Below, piece after piece: positions 40,766-49,111 of a stretch of 49,111 nucleotides of DNA. Below the pieces are notes generated by a model. That model saw only the letters and a list, made by a program, of their open reading frames with translations. It ran no database searches and was not told the origin of the DNA. Position numbers and translations under genes: made by a program. Numbering within the stretch: the first letter of the stretch is position 1; each line of letters opens with the position of its first letter. Source of the DNA: Deltaproteobacteria bacterium UBA2221 (GTDB lineage Bacteria; Desulfobacterota; Syntrophorhabdia; Syntrophorhabdales; WCHB1-27); contig DCUF01000046.1 of NCBI GenBank assembly GCA_002328485.1, forward strand, positions 1 to 49,111, written 5' to 3'.

Positions 40766-43010
40766 AAAAGACCTTGTCGATAGCGTCGAGGATCTCGGAG
40801 TCCTTCTCCGTTTCCGCGAGAATGAGAAGGGCATCCCAGGCTATTGAAGGATCGCGGCCGGCAAGAACCTCTATGGCTTGGAGCTTCCATTGCCTGTCGT
40901 CAACATCGGAAAGGGTTCTCATGAGAGCCACAAGGGTCTTTTTCTTACCCATCCCGACCAGGGTCTCCACAATCAGCCCCCTTATGGCAGGCTCCTGTTC
41001 TTGCTTCAGATGCGAAAGCAGCTCGTTTACCATCTGATCGTCGCGAATATACGATAGCAGCCGAACCGCTGCCTTCCTTTTCTGGAGATCCTGCTCTTTT
41101 AGGAGGGCCATGATGGGATCACTGGGCATAGACAGGCCGGGGCGCACATCCTTCTGCAGTTTTCCCAGTAGATCTTCTGCTGATCGACCGTGATGGATCG
41201 CGCTGGCAAGGACAAAAGACAGATCCTTCCCCGCCAGAACCAGCTTCCCGGCCCATCGGTCCAGAATATCAAGGATTTCCGGTGGCACCCATTCGCCCGT
41301 GCTCCTTGCCTTGGCTATGGCAGCCCTTATGCCCCTTCTTTCATCGAATTCCGACAAGTCCAGATACTCTCTCAGGGGCTCAATAAGGTGTCTGCTCTTA
41401 AGGGTGTAATAGGTGGAATCAAAAGATCGATGGTCCCCTATAATACCTCCTGCCTTCAATTCCGTCAGATAGTCGACGATCTTCACCAAAGGGAGACCCG
41501 TTTCAGCACGGATGTCGGAGACCGTGCACCTCGCAATTGTTTGAGGCTCATTGCCCACGAGTACGGCCACCACCTCTCTAAATTCACTCTTGTTCCCGCA
41601 TTTCTTCAGCATCGTGTCAATAGTCTGTCTGAGCGGCTCCCCGGATTCCGAGTCCCACGCGAGGGGTGTCCTGCCCTTTCCGTCCATGGACTGTAGCTCA
41701 ACAATGGCCGAAAGATTGATGCCCTTGAAGGGGTGGTACCAATCGAAAAAATTCTCTTTGTCCCCGAGAATGATCAGATAGAGGTCTTGAACCTCGAGGC
41801 AATAATCCACGAACCGTTTCAGCTTCTCCTTTTCGCCTTCCGAAACATTCTCCAGCCGCTCGCAGCAGTCCAAGGCAAAGAAACACGGACCGGCCTGATG
41901 CAGCCTATTGCACACGGATACCATGTCGGACGACAACTGCTCTTCTTTGGTTGTAGCAGCCACTGCTTCCCTCAGCTCTCCGACCGGTCTCTCCCATACC
42001 TCCGACCAATATACGTTCTGAAAAACCTTCTGCAACTGCGGCAACAGAAAACGCTCCAACAACCGGGTCTTCCCGCAACCAGCGGATCCCGTAACAATGA
42101 CGTGACCGTCTTTGAAGAGACCGTCCAACACAAGGGCTGCCTCCCCCCACCATCGCTCACCGCTATCGCGAACGGCGTAGAAAGCCAGTGGTTCGGAGGG
42201 ATGAGCCGCATCCATCCACTCCGGCGCGACGTCTTCTATCTCCCATACAATCGATCTGTATTGAAATCCAAGTTTCCCGTTCAAGGCCTCCCTGAATTTC
42301 TTGAAAGCCGACTCTACACGCTCCTTCACCGTTCCAAGCAGGTAGGCCTGGTAGGGAATCTGCGGAGAACAGGTGATGCGCACTATCCCTTCGCGGCTGT
42401 CTGCGGCAACAGAAGCAACCCCGTACGGCAGCCTCGGGCCCTGTTCCGCGAACCTCCTCAGGATCGACGTTGTTGAGTCTGACAAAAATACGTCCCACAA
42501 CAGATGGGCGAAGCTGAAAACGTGCTCCAGCGCTCTCGTACTCCGAATAATCGCTCTGTAGGCGCCTTCTCTGATTTCCCACTCGGTTGGGACTCTTCTC
42601 ACCGTCCAGTAGAAGATAAGGGAATTCACGATCTCGATGGCAGATTCGGGGATATCGAGGCGAGCACCTATATCCCTGTTGATAATGAGTGTCTTTGTTG
42701 ATTTGTCAATGCGCTCGAAGATCTCGCCGTTTCCAGGCCAGTCATAGGACCTCGCAGCACCCACATCGTGCAAGTAGATAAGGCACAGCATAACGAAGAT
42801 CTCGCCTGAGAACATCTCCTCGGTACGTGACAGGGGGTCGGGAATAAGTTGTTCGGTAAGACTCTGGAGCGCCTCGATATGACGTTGAAGAGGAAGGTCT
42901 GTGGAGGCAAAAATCCGTTCAAGACAGAAACTTCGGAGGTTCAGGAACCGCTGGTAGAGGTTTAGATCCCCTTCTTTGTCCCTCAGCACGTCTTCTAGCT
43001 TCGACTGCAC
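40743..43010 (-). CDS. HD-like / P-loop NTPase / HEAT-repeat protein
   Basis: A 755-residue multidomain protein. Residues 1-190 look like an HD phosphohydrolase fold, with H44, H81-D82 (YLHDVG) and D173 in suitable order, although activity is unproved. Residues about 265-530 form a STAND-like P-loop NTPase, with Walker A VTGSAGCGKTRLLE (308-315) and a Walker B-like strand CFFALDCCERL (Asp381). A winged-helix-like segment follows (TVSDIRAETGLPLVKIVDYL). The last 115 residues are HEAT repeats (LLSYIRDDQMVNELLSHLK and similar). This sensor-switch-repeat plan is that of STAND signalling proteins, including some defence ATPases. The role here is unknown. The start is a GTG with AAGGG upstream. It overlaps serS by 23 bp, tail to tail. 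Confidence 0.7.
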   Translation of the reverse strand: MQSKLEDVLRDKEGDLNLYQRFLNLRSFCLERIFASTDLPLQRHIEALQSLTEQLIPDPLSRTEEMFSGEIFVMLCLIYLHDVGAARSYDWPGNGEIFERIDKSTKTLIINRDIGARLDIPESAIEIVNSLIFYWTVRRVPTEWEIREGAYRAIIRSTRALEHVFSFAHLLWDVFLSDSTTSILRRFAEQGPRLPYGVASVAADSREGIVRITCSPQIPYQAYLLGTVKERVESAFKKFREALNGKLGFQYRSIVWEIEDVAPEWMDAAHPSEPLAFYAVRDSGERWWGEAALVLDGLFKDGHVIVTGSAGCGKTRLLERFLLPQLQKVFQNVYWSEVWERPVGELREAVAATTKEEQLSSDMVSVCNRLHQAGPCFFALDCCERLENVSEGEKEKLKRFVDYCLEVQDLYLIILGDKENFFDWYHPFKGINLSAIVELQSMDGKGRTPLAWDSESGEPLRQTIDTMLKKCGNKSEFREVVAVLVGNEPQTIARCTVSDIRAETGLPLVKIVDYLTELKAGGIIGDHRSFDSTYYTLKSRHLIEPLREYLDLSEFDERRGIRAAIAKARSTGEWVPPEILDILDRWAGKLVLAGKDLSFVLASAIHHGRSAEDLLGKLQKDVRPGLSMPSDPIMALLKEQDLQKRKAAVRLLSYIRDDQMVNELLSHLKQEQEPAIRGLIVETLVGMGKKKTLVALMRTLSDVDDRQWKLQAIEVLAGRDPSIAWDALLILAETEKDSEILDAIDKVFSRLEESL

Positions 43011-43103
43011 ACGAACCCTTCACGATAATGTCGCGTCCCAGCGTGAATGGGACAGGACAGACAGCTTAACACCGGGCTACTGCAACCCCAATGCGCCGCC
43101 CTG

Positions 43104-44009
43104 CTATACGGCTTTGCTTCGCCATAGAAATATCAGCGGGCTTGCAACGAAGACGGACGAATACGTTCCGATAAGAACGCCGATGAAAAGGGCAAGGGAA
43201 AAATCAAAAAGCACTTCCCCGCCCAGCACCAGTATGGCGCCGATCGCCAGGAGAGTCGTCACCGAGGTTATGATGGTTCTACTCAACACCTCATTGATGC
43301 TGGCATTGATGATGTCCCCGAAATCCTCGCGGCTCTTCATCTTGGCCCTGTTCTCTCTGATCCTGTCAAAAACAACGACGGTGTCGGTGAGCGAATATCC
43401 GGCAGTAGTCAATAGGGCTGTAATGAACAGAATATTCATCTCCCGGCCTAAAAGGTAGAAGACGCCGAGAAGGACAAGGACATCGTGAAGGGTCGCTATC
43501 GTAGCAGCGATTCCAAAGATAAAGGTAAATCTCCAGGCAATGTAGATGATGATACAGACTAATGCCAAGACGATGGCGATGATGGCATTTCTTTTCAACG
43601 ACTCTCCAACGCTCGGCTCAACCATGTTGGCGCCCAGTATCTCGAATTTCGCCTGAAGATTAGTGGTAAGGCTCCGGGAGACGCGATCCTGGGTCCTCTC
43701 ATCTTTGCTGTCTGACATCTTTGTTTTTATAATGAATTCGCGAGTACCGCTGATCCGTTGGATCTGGATATCCTTCAGCCCGCCAGCCGAAAGGGCATTG
43801 CGGAGATCAGCGGTGGGGATGATTCTGTCGAACTTGATGTGAAGGTTGGTTCCGCCGGTAAAATCGACGCTCATATTCGCCTTCCCCATGGAAACCATGA
43901 CGAAGCCGACAAGGCCCAGTAACACGAGGACGGTGGAAATGATAAAAGCCACACGCCTCTGTCCGACGAAGTCTATCTTCGTATTCTTGATTATTTCTGT
44001 AAAGGCCAT
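43104..44009 (-). CDS. secF: Protein translocase subunit SecF
   Basis: A 301-residue membrane protein with six helices. The first periplasmic domain starts after VSMGKANMSVDFTGGTNLHI, which is the family signature. The later helices include GYSLTDTVVVFDRIRENRAK and SRTIITSVTTLLAIGAIL, both conserved in SecF. With SecD it uses the proton-motive force to finish export through SecYEG. Its ATG overlaps the secD stop by one base (TAATG). The order secD-secF is usual, but yajC is not next to it. Confidence 0.96.
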   Translation of the reverse strand: MAFTEIIKNTKIDFVGQRRVAFIISTVLVLLGLVGFVMVSMGKANMSVDFTGGTNLHIKFDRIIPTADLRNALSAGGLKDIQIQRISGTREFIIKTKMSDSKDERTQDRVSRSLTTNLQAKFEILGANMVEPSVGESLKRNAIIAIVLALVCIIIYIAWRFTFIFGIAATIATLHDVLVLLGVFYLLGREMNILFITALLTTAGYSLTDTVVVFDRIRENRAKMKSREDFGDIINASINEVLSRTIITSVTTLLAIGAILVLGGEVLFDFSLALFIGVLIGTYSSVFVASPLIFLWRSKAV

Positions 44010-45601
44010 TAGATACTCAGACTCCGGGGTTTATATCTCGCTATAATCCAATCAAACAGAGCCTTAGACCCGAAAACCGCGGTAAACAGGTTGATGATTA
44101 CCCCGATGCTGAGGGTAACGGCGAACCCCTTGATTGGACCGGTACCGAACATGAAAAGGATGAAGGTCGTGATGAGCGTCGTTATGTGTGCGTCAAATAT
44201 GGTTACCCAGGCCTTTTGGTAGCCCCCGTCCACTGCTGCCCGAACTGTCTTCCCCAGGCGAAGCTCCTCCCGAATGCGTTCAAAGATGAGGACGTTCGAA
44301 TCAACTCCCATACCCATCGTGAGAATGATACCTGCAATACCAGGCAAGGTCATTGTGGCCTTGAGTGCTGCAAAGGCGCCGAGAAGGTATATCATATTGA
44401 GGAAAAGGGCCATGTTCGCAACCACTCCGCAGGCCCGGTAATAGACGATCATAAAGGCTATAACGAGAACGGCTCCGACCACAGCCGCCTGTACCCCTCG
44501 CCTTATCGAATCCTGTCCAAGGCTGGGGCCTATGGTTATGTTCTGTACTTCTTTGACGGGGGCCGGTAGCGCCCCTGCTCTCAGAATAATTGCAAGATCT
44601 TTGGCCTCTTCCATGGTGAAATTGCCCGAGATCGACGCCTTTCCACCACCGATACGTTCACGCACCACAGGCGCCGAGTAGACCGTGTTGTCCAGCACAA
44701 TGGCGATGCGCCTATTCACGTTGTCTGCGGTAATCCTCTCAAATATCCTCGCCCCTTCGCTATTGAATTCGATTGCGACATACGGTTCGTTTTGGAATTC
44801 GCCGCCGATGCGTACCTGGGCGTCCGTGAGCAGTTCGCCGGTGAGCAAGGTCTCTTTCTTTAACAGAATGGGAGTCGTTGTGGTCACCCCGGTCTGTCTG
44901 TTCCGGTTTCTCTGCATCAACAGCTCATCGCCCTCGGGCACAGGCCCGACCCCTGCCCTTCCCGCATTCTCCTCGTCAACGAGTTTGAACTCAAGTTGGG
45001 CCGTCCGGCCGATAAGTTCCCTCGCCCTTTCCGGGTCTTTGACCCCTGGCAACTGGACCAGAATCTGGTCCTCACCTGATTTCACGATCACCGGTTCGGA
45101 CACGCCAAACTGGTCGATACGGTTCCTGATGGTCTCCAGCGCCTGACGAACGGCGTTTTCCTTGATGTTCTCGATCTCTTTTTCGAGGATGGTCAGATCG
45201 AGGGTGAGAACCTCTCCTGAAACGGTGCTCGTCTTCACCTTTAGGTCCGGGAGCTCTTTCCCTATGAGATTGTAGAACTTCTCTCTCTGCTCGTTTCTAA
45301 CCGAAACCGAGATGTCGTCACCCTTCCTATCCAGGCTCAAAAACCGGATACCTTCGCGTATCATACTTTCTTTCAGGGTATTGAATTTGCGATCAGTCAG
45401 GTTTTTCATCATCGCGTCGGTATCAAGAGCCAGCAGAAGATGCATCCCACCCTTGAGGTCAAGGCCCAGGTGAATCTTGTCGGAAGGCAGATATTCCCTC
45501 CACTTCCCGGTAAAGTCGACGAAGTTGGGAAGCAGATAGACTATCGAGATAGCCAGAAAAACAAGAACGAGGATAACTCGAATTTTCAGTGATTTAAGCA
45601 A
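44009..45601 (-). CDS. secD: Protein translocase subunit SecD
   Basis: A 530-residue membrane protein. The N-terminal helix is followed by DKIHLGLDLKGGMHLLLALD, the SecD signature, and a large periplasmic P1 domain (about 55-340). A C-terminal six-helix domain contains GIAGIILTMGMGVDSNVLIF and ERIREELRLGKT. It forms the SecDF complex with the coupled downstream gene. A sigma-70-type promoter lies about 35 bp upstream, so the two genes probably form their own transcript apart from pilB. Confidence 0.96.
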   Translation of the reverse strand: MLKSLKIRVILVLVFLAISIVYLLPNFVDFTGKWREYLPSDKIHLGLDLKGGMHLLLALDTDAMMKNLTDRKFNTLKESMIREGIRFLSLDRKGDDISVSVRNEQREKFYNLIGKELPDLKVKTSTVSGEVLTLDLTILEKEIENIKENAVRQALETIRNRIDQFGVSEPVIVKSGEDQILVQLPGVKDPERARELIGRTAQLEFKLVDEENAGRAGVGPVPEGDELLMQRNRNRQTGVTTTTPILLKKETLLTGELLTDAQVRIGGEFQNEPYVAIEFNSEGARIFERITADNVNRRIAIVLDNTVYSAPVVRERIGGGKASISGNFTMEEAKDLAIILRAGALPAPVKEVQNITIGPSLGQDSIRRGVQAAVVGAVLVIAFMIVYYRACGVVANMALFLNMIYLLGAFAALKATMTLPGIAGIILTMGMGVDSNVLIFERIREELRLGKTVRAAVDGGYQKAWVTIFDAHITTLITTFILFMFGTGPIKGFAVTLSIGVIINLFTAVFGSKALFDWIIARYKPRSLSI

Positions 45602-45634
45602 GCATATTTCCTTATTGGCGCTTCAAGCAACGAA

Positions 45635-45662
45635 ATTCTATCAACATTATTTTTGAAGTCAA
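45635..45662 (-). promoter_or_regulatory. Promoter of secD-secF
   Basis: On the minus strand, TTGACT (45662-45657), a 16-bp spacer and TAGAAT (45640-45635). Five of six match at both boxes. The leader would be about 27 nt to the secD ATG. Confidence 0.55.
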
Positions 45663-45776
45663 GAGAATTTTCTCACAAATCACGGGTGGTTTCATGCTAT
45701 CTGGTCCGTAATTGAAGGTATGGGGCGGCCCTCGGAGAAGAATAGAAAACGGATTTATAGCAAAGACTGGCCTTCA

Positions 45777-47504
45777 CTACAGGACGGTTTCCCGGATGAC
45801 CTCCTCGATCGTGGTGATCCCGTTCTTGATCTTTATCAGTCCGCTTTGACGAAGGGTGATCATCCCCTCGTGTATGGCCTGTCTCTTGAGATCGATGGTG
45901 CTTGCCCCCTCCAAGATCATCCGGCGGATTTCATCGGACATGGTCATCACCTCGTAGAGGCCTATCCGTCCTTTGTAGCCCGTATTCCCACACTTGGAAC
46001 ACCCCTTACCCGCATAAACCTCTACGTTTGACGCCTCGTCAGGGGAGAATCCGATATTGAGCAGGGCCTTGGGCGGTATCTCGATCTTCTCCTTGCAGTC
46101 CTGACAGATTCTGCGAATAAGCCTCTGGGCACAGATGAGGATGACTGAACTCGTGACCAGGAGTTGCTCTACGCCCATGTTTACCATCCTTGTTACGGCC
46201 GAAGGTGCGTCATTGGTGTGAAGCGTGGAAAGGACAAGATGCCCGGTTAAGGCAGCCTTAACGGCTATTTCGGCTGTCTCTGAGTCACGGATCTCGCCTA
46301 CCAGGATGACGTTAGGGTCCTGTCTGAGGAATGACCTGAGGGCAGACGCAAAGGTCAGGCCGATACCCTCATGGACCTGCACCTGATTGATACCTGCAAG
46401 ATTGAATTCGACCGGGTCCTCTGCTGTGGTTATGTTGATTTCCGGACTGTTTATCCTGGCTATGGCGCTATAAAGGGTATTGGTCTTGCCCGAACCGGTC
46501 GGACCGGTTACCAGCACCATGCCCCAGGGTTTGAAGATCGCCTCCTCGAATTTGGCGAAGCTCTCCTGCTCGAAGCCCAGCCGGTCCATGTCAACCATAA
46601 GGTTGTCTTTGTCGAGGAGTCGCATGACGATCTTCTCCCCGAAAAGGGTCGGCAGGACCGAGACTCGCAGATCGAGGTTCTTTACCCTGTCATCCAGCTT
46701 CATCTGAAGCTTGATGCGACCGTCCTGGGGAAGCCTCTTCTCGGCGATATCAAGCCTCGCCATGACCTTTATTCGAGAAACCACACCATCCCTGTATTTT
46801 TGAGGCAATTTTATGATGTCATAGAGTATACCGTCTATGCGCAGCCTTACCCTGAATTCGTTTTCGTATGACTCGATATGGATGTCGCTTGCGCCCTTGC
46901 GTACGGCCTCGGTTATTAAGAGGTTGACGATGTTGACGACAGGCGCCTGCTTGGCATCGGCTTCCAGGCTGGCAACATCACTTTTGTCCTCGTCCTCCAC
47001 GAGCTGAAAGGACTGCTCGTCCACCCCCGCCCCGAGATCCTGCATTACCTTCTGGAGCTGCACCGCCTGCGGTGCGCCATAGTACTTCTCGATGGCCTTG
47101 GCAATCGCCCCTTCCGAGGTGATGACCGGCTCGACATGATAGCCGGTGAAGAACTTCACATCGCTTATGGTCGCTATATTGGTGGGATCCGCCATGGCGA
47201 TGATCAGGCTCGTCCGTTTCTTGGTGACGGGCATGATGTGATACCGACGGGCGATATGGGAAGGAATTATTTTGAGTACCGTATCCTCAATATCTATAGA
47301 ATCCAGGCTGACGAGGGGAATACCGAATTTTTGAGACAGGGCCTTCATTATCTTTTCTTCGGTAAGATATCCGTTGTTGACGAGGACCTCTCCCAGCTTT
47401 CCACCGACTTGCTTCTGTGTTTTTAAGGCTTCATCCAGCCGGTCCTGGGAAAGCAATCCCATGGTGACCAACATCTCGCCCAAACGCATCCCTGACATTG
47501 CCAT
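45777..47504 (-). CDS. pilB: Type IV pilus assembly / type II secretion ATPase (PilB/GspE)
   Basis: A 575-residue hexameric motor ATPase that polymerises pilin. The N-terminal GspE/MshEN domain contains RLGEMLVTMGLLSQDRLDEA. The core has the GASDIHIES motif, Walker A VLVTGPTGSGKTNTLYSA, an Asp box (INITTAEDPVEF), Walker B VILVGEIRDSETAEIAVKAA and the His box GHLVLSTLHTND. A zinc-binding tetracysteine, CQDCKEK and GKGCSKCGNTGYKGR, follows, as in PilB and GspE. The presence of an MshEN domain and the overall layout favour PilB. No pilC/pilT is adjacent. The start could be ATG 47504 or ATG 47489 (MRLGEM). Confidence 0.9.
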   Translation of the reverse strand: MAMSGMRLGEMLVTMGLLSQDRLDEALKTQKQVGGKLGEVLVNNGYLTEEKIMKALSQKFGIPLVSLDSIDIEDTVLKIIPSHIARRYHIMPVTKKRTSLIIAMADPTNIATISDVKFFTGYHVEPVITSEGAIAKAIEKYYGAPQAVQLQKVMQDLGAGVDEQSFQLVEDEDKSDVASLEADAKQAPVVNIVNLLITEAVRKGASDIHIESYENEFRVRLRIDGILYDIIKLPQKYRDGVVSRIKVMARLDIAEKRLPQDGRIKLQMKLDDRVKNLDLRVSVLPTLFGEKIVMRLLDKDNLMVDMDRLGFEQESFAKFEEAIFKPWGMVLVTGPTGSGKTNTLYSAIARINSPEINITTAEDPVEFNLAGINQVQVHEGIGLTFASALRSFLRQDPNVILVGEIRDSETAEIAVKAALTGHLVLSTLHTNDAPSAVTRMVNMGVEQLLVTSSVILICAQRLIRRICQDCKEKIEIPPKALLNIGFSPDEASNVEVYAGKGCSKCGNTGYKGRIGLYEVMTMSDEIRRMILEGASTIDLKRQAIHEGMITLRQSGLIKIKNGITTIEEVIRETVL

Positions 47505-47868
47505 AATTGCTTAGATTGACCTCCGTTAATGCTCTACATAGTCTACTATCGCGTAATCCGATTGAAACCTTAAGGCTCTGCTTGCGATCTCAGGCGGATG
47601 CCCTGACGTAACCCCCAAATCGGCTTTACATGACAGGATTGGTGTGTTATTTATGGTTGAGAATCGAGCGCATCGCACCTTTAGTTTTGGGCGAAACCGG
47701 CGAAAACTGTCCTGTTTTCAGGCTGTCAGGCATCCACAATTTTCGGTAGTTTTTTGATTGAGCCATGCTTATATTAGATGAGACGAAGGAAGGGTTCTCA
47801 ATGCACCGTTGCCATAGGGCGTCCCAAATCCATGTTTCAGCAAAGACCACAGACTGGAGGTACCGATC
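47505..47868. other. Intergenic region between pilB and the Lon-like gene
   Basis: About 360 bp between divergent genes. I see no gene, repeat or terminator. AT-rich stretches such as TTTTTTGATTGAGCCATGCT followed by TATATTAG (about 47749-47777) may hold the Lon-like promoter, but the -35/-10 spacing does not fit well. Confidence 0.4.
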
Positions 47869-49111
47869 ATGATGAAACTCTCACCTAGCGATCTCTACAG
47901 GGAATGCGAGCCTGGTCAGTTTTCTTTTGCCACAACTGAAGATGTTACAACGCCGGTCGGGACCATCGGGCAGGAAAGGGCGCTGAAGTCCCTCGATTTC
48001 GGCCTGGAGGTAGATAGTCAGGGATTCAATATCTTTGCCTTAGGAGAGGCCGGCACGGGCAAGATGACCACCCTGATGACCATGCTGAACGATAAGGCTT
48101 CCAAAGAAAAGGTTCCCGATGATTGGTGCTACGTCTACAACTTCAAGAACCCTGACGTGCCGATCGCCGTTCCTTTGGAGCCAGGTCACGGCCAGGTTTT
48201 TCGTAAGGACATGGATGATTGTGTGAAGGCTATCAGACTGGACATACCCAAAGCCTTCGAATCCAAAGAATACGAGAAACAGCGAAGCAAGATCATGGAA
48301 GAATTCCAGCAAAAGCAGAACGAGCTCTTCTCCAAACTGGAACAGGAAGCCCGGGAAAAAGGCTTCTCCATAAAGCGAGGTGTGGCGGGAATTCTCATCG
48401 TGCCGATGAAGAAAGAGGCGGAAGAACCGCTTACGCCGGATGAATTCGCCAAGCTTGACGAGAAGACCAAAAAGGAGATGGAAAAGACAGGCAAATCCCT
48501 TCAGGAAAGGCTTAATGAGGTTTTTCGAGCGGTTCGGGATACGGAAAAATTTGTTCACGAAATGCTGGGAAAATTGGAGAAGGCCATCGCCTACGATGCC
48601 CTTCATCCCCACATCGAAAACCTCAAAACCAAATACAAGGGCAATGACAAGATTCAGAGGTTTCTGGACGACGCCCGGGAAGATATCCTGTCTCACCTCG
48701 ACGAGTTCAAGACAACCGAAGAGCCGTCCTCGCCCCTGCCTTTTATGAAGATGCCGAAGCAGGAACCTTCTTTTGTTCGTTTTGCCGTTAATCTGATAGT
48801 TGACAACTCCCAGACGAAAGGGGCGCCGATCATTTTTGAAAGCAACCCCACCTATCTGAATCTCTTCGGCAGAATCGAAAACAAGCTTCTCTACGGTATG
48901 GCGACAACCGATTTCACCATGATAAGGGCCGGTTCGGTCCATAAGGCCAACGGCGGGTACCTTATCATCGACGCGCAAGAGCTGCTACGGAATGTCTTTT
49001 CCTATGAAGCCCTCAAGCGGGCAGTCAAAAACAGGGAGATACGTATAGAGGACGTCCTGGAACAATACAGGATGATCAGTATTGCGGGCATGAAACCCGA
49101 TGCCATACCGC
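47869..49111 (+). CDS. Lon-like AAA protease, N-terminal part (partial)
   Basis: The first 414 codons of a larger gene that runs off the right edge. The product begins MMKLSPSDLYRECEPGQF, then has the P-loop region FNIFALGEAGTGKMTTLM and a long helical/coiled-coil insertion (about 115-250). It goes on to KGAPIIFESNPTYLNLFGRI and KANGGYLIIDAQELL, the hallmarks of the AAA_32 Lon-related family, whose C-terminal S16 protease domain would lie beyond the window. The P-loop has Met after GTGK where Ser/Thr is usual. TGGAGG sits eight bases upstream of ATG 47869. It should degrade or remodel proteins in an ATP-dependent way, but the protease half cannot be checked here. Confidence 0.88.
   Translation, partial: MMKLSPSDLYRECEPGQFSFATTEDVTTPVGTIGQERALKSLDFGLEVDSQGFNIFALGEAGTGKMTTLMTMLNDKASKEKVPDDWCYVYNFKNPDVPIAVPLEPGHGQVFRKDMDDCVKAIRLDIPKAFESKEYEKQRSKIMEEFQQKQNELFSKLEQEAREKGFSIKRGVAGILIVPMKKEAEEPLTPDEFAKLDEKTKKEMEKTGKSLQERLNEVFRAVRDTEKFVHEMLGKLEKAIAYDALHPHIENLKTKYKGNDKIQRFLDDAREDILSHLDEFKTTEEPSSPLPFMKMPKQEPSFVRFAVNLIVDNSQTKGAPIIFESNPTYLNLFGRIENKLLYGMATTDFTMIRAGSVHKANGGYLIIDAQELLRNVFSYEALKRAVKNREIRIEDVLEQYRMISIAGMKPDAIP

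Noticed and set aside
48040..48978. A 312-codon frame on the minus strand at the right edge
   Set aside because: It is Phe/Leu/Arg-rich and opposite to a clear Lon-like coding frame with a good ribosome-binding site at 47869.
1..49111. CRISPR arrays, tRNA and rRNA genes
   Set aside because: No regularly spaced repeats of 23-40 bp, no cloverleaf with a GGTTCGAATCC-type arm and no rRNA-like segments were found by eye.

Overview
The 49 kb window looks like chromosomal DNA of a mesophilic, Gram-negative anaerobe of the former Deltaproteobacteria (Syntrophorhabdus/Syntrophus/Geobacter-like). This is inferred from gene content, not from a marker-gene match. Pointers are a FadL-type outer-membrane protein, diderm lipoproteins, a PilB motor, a sigma-54 activator, an acyl-CoA dehydrogenase, a DUF362/ferredoxin protein, a very long PAS/GGDEF sensor and many BTAD/HD/PAS signalling genes. 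No tRNA, rRNA or CRISPR array was seen.

Layout. 1-5.7 kb: a small two-gene unit at the left edge, an OmpP1/FadL-family porin, a 58-residue small protein and a 1,076-residue MalT-like NTPase with a C-terminal winged-helix/BTAD module. 5.7-16 kb: a signalling block with a 7-PAS GGDEF cyclase coupled to an HDOD protein, a secreted Cache protein, a GAF sigma-54 activator preceded by a palindrome/direct-repeat operator array, an orphan CpaF-type ATPase and a group II PLP decarboxylase. 16-20.7 kb: an accessory, decaying stretch with small orphans, a toxin-antitoxin scar (phd-parE'/'higB-higA), a frameshifted PD-(D/E)xK nuclease, and about 0.85 kb of gene-free sequence rich in inverted repeats. 20.7-28.4 kb: a half-size DMT transporter, acyl-CoA dehydrogenase, DUF362 ferredoxin, M29 aminopeptidase, DUF456 protein, an ABM-fold protein, an RlmL-like methyltransferase, truA and a coiled-coil lipoprotein. 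28.4-32.3 kb: gyrA and gpsA. 32.8-37.6 kb: a complete phosphate operon, phoU-pstS-pstC-pstA-pstB1-pstB2. 37.6-40.8 kb: a possibly leaderless small gene, tatD, a GerMN-domain protein and serS. 40.7-49.1 kb: a large HD/P-loop/HEAT protein, secF-secD, pilB and the first part of a Lon-like AAA protease.

The most striking observation is in the phosphate transporter. It has two adjacent, different PstB ATPases whose defects complement each other. PstB1 keeps the LSGGQ signature but has lost the Q-loop Gln (Ala92) and switch His (Asn204). PstB2 keeps Q-loop and His but has LSDEM where LSGGQ should be. In a head-to-tail heterodimer this gives one consensus ATP site and one degenerate site, the architecture of asymmetric ABC exporters, but here in a phosphate importer. 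The second notable region is the toxin-antitoxin scar, in which two different modules appear to have been fused by deletion, leaving two antitoxins and no intact toxin.
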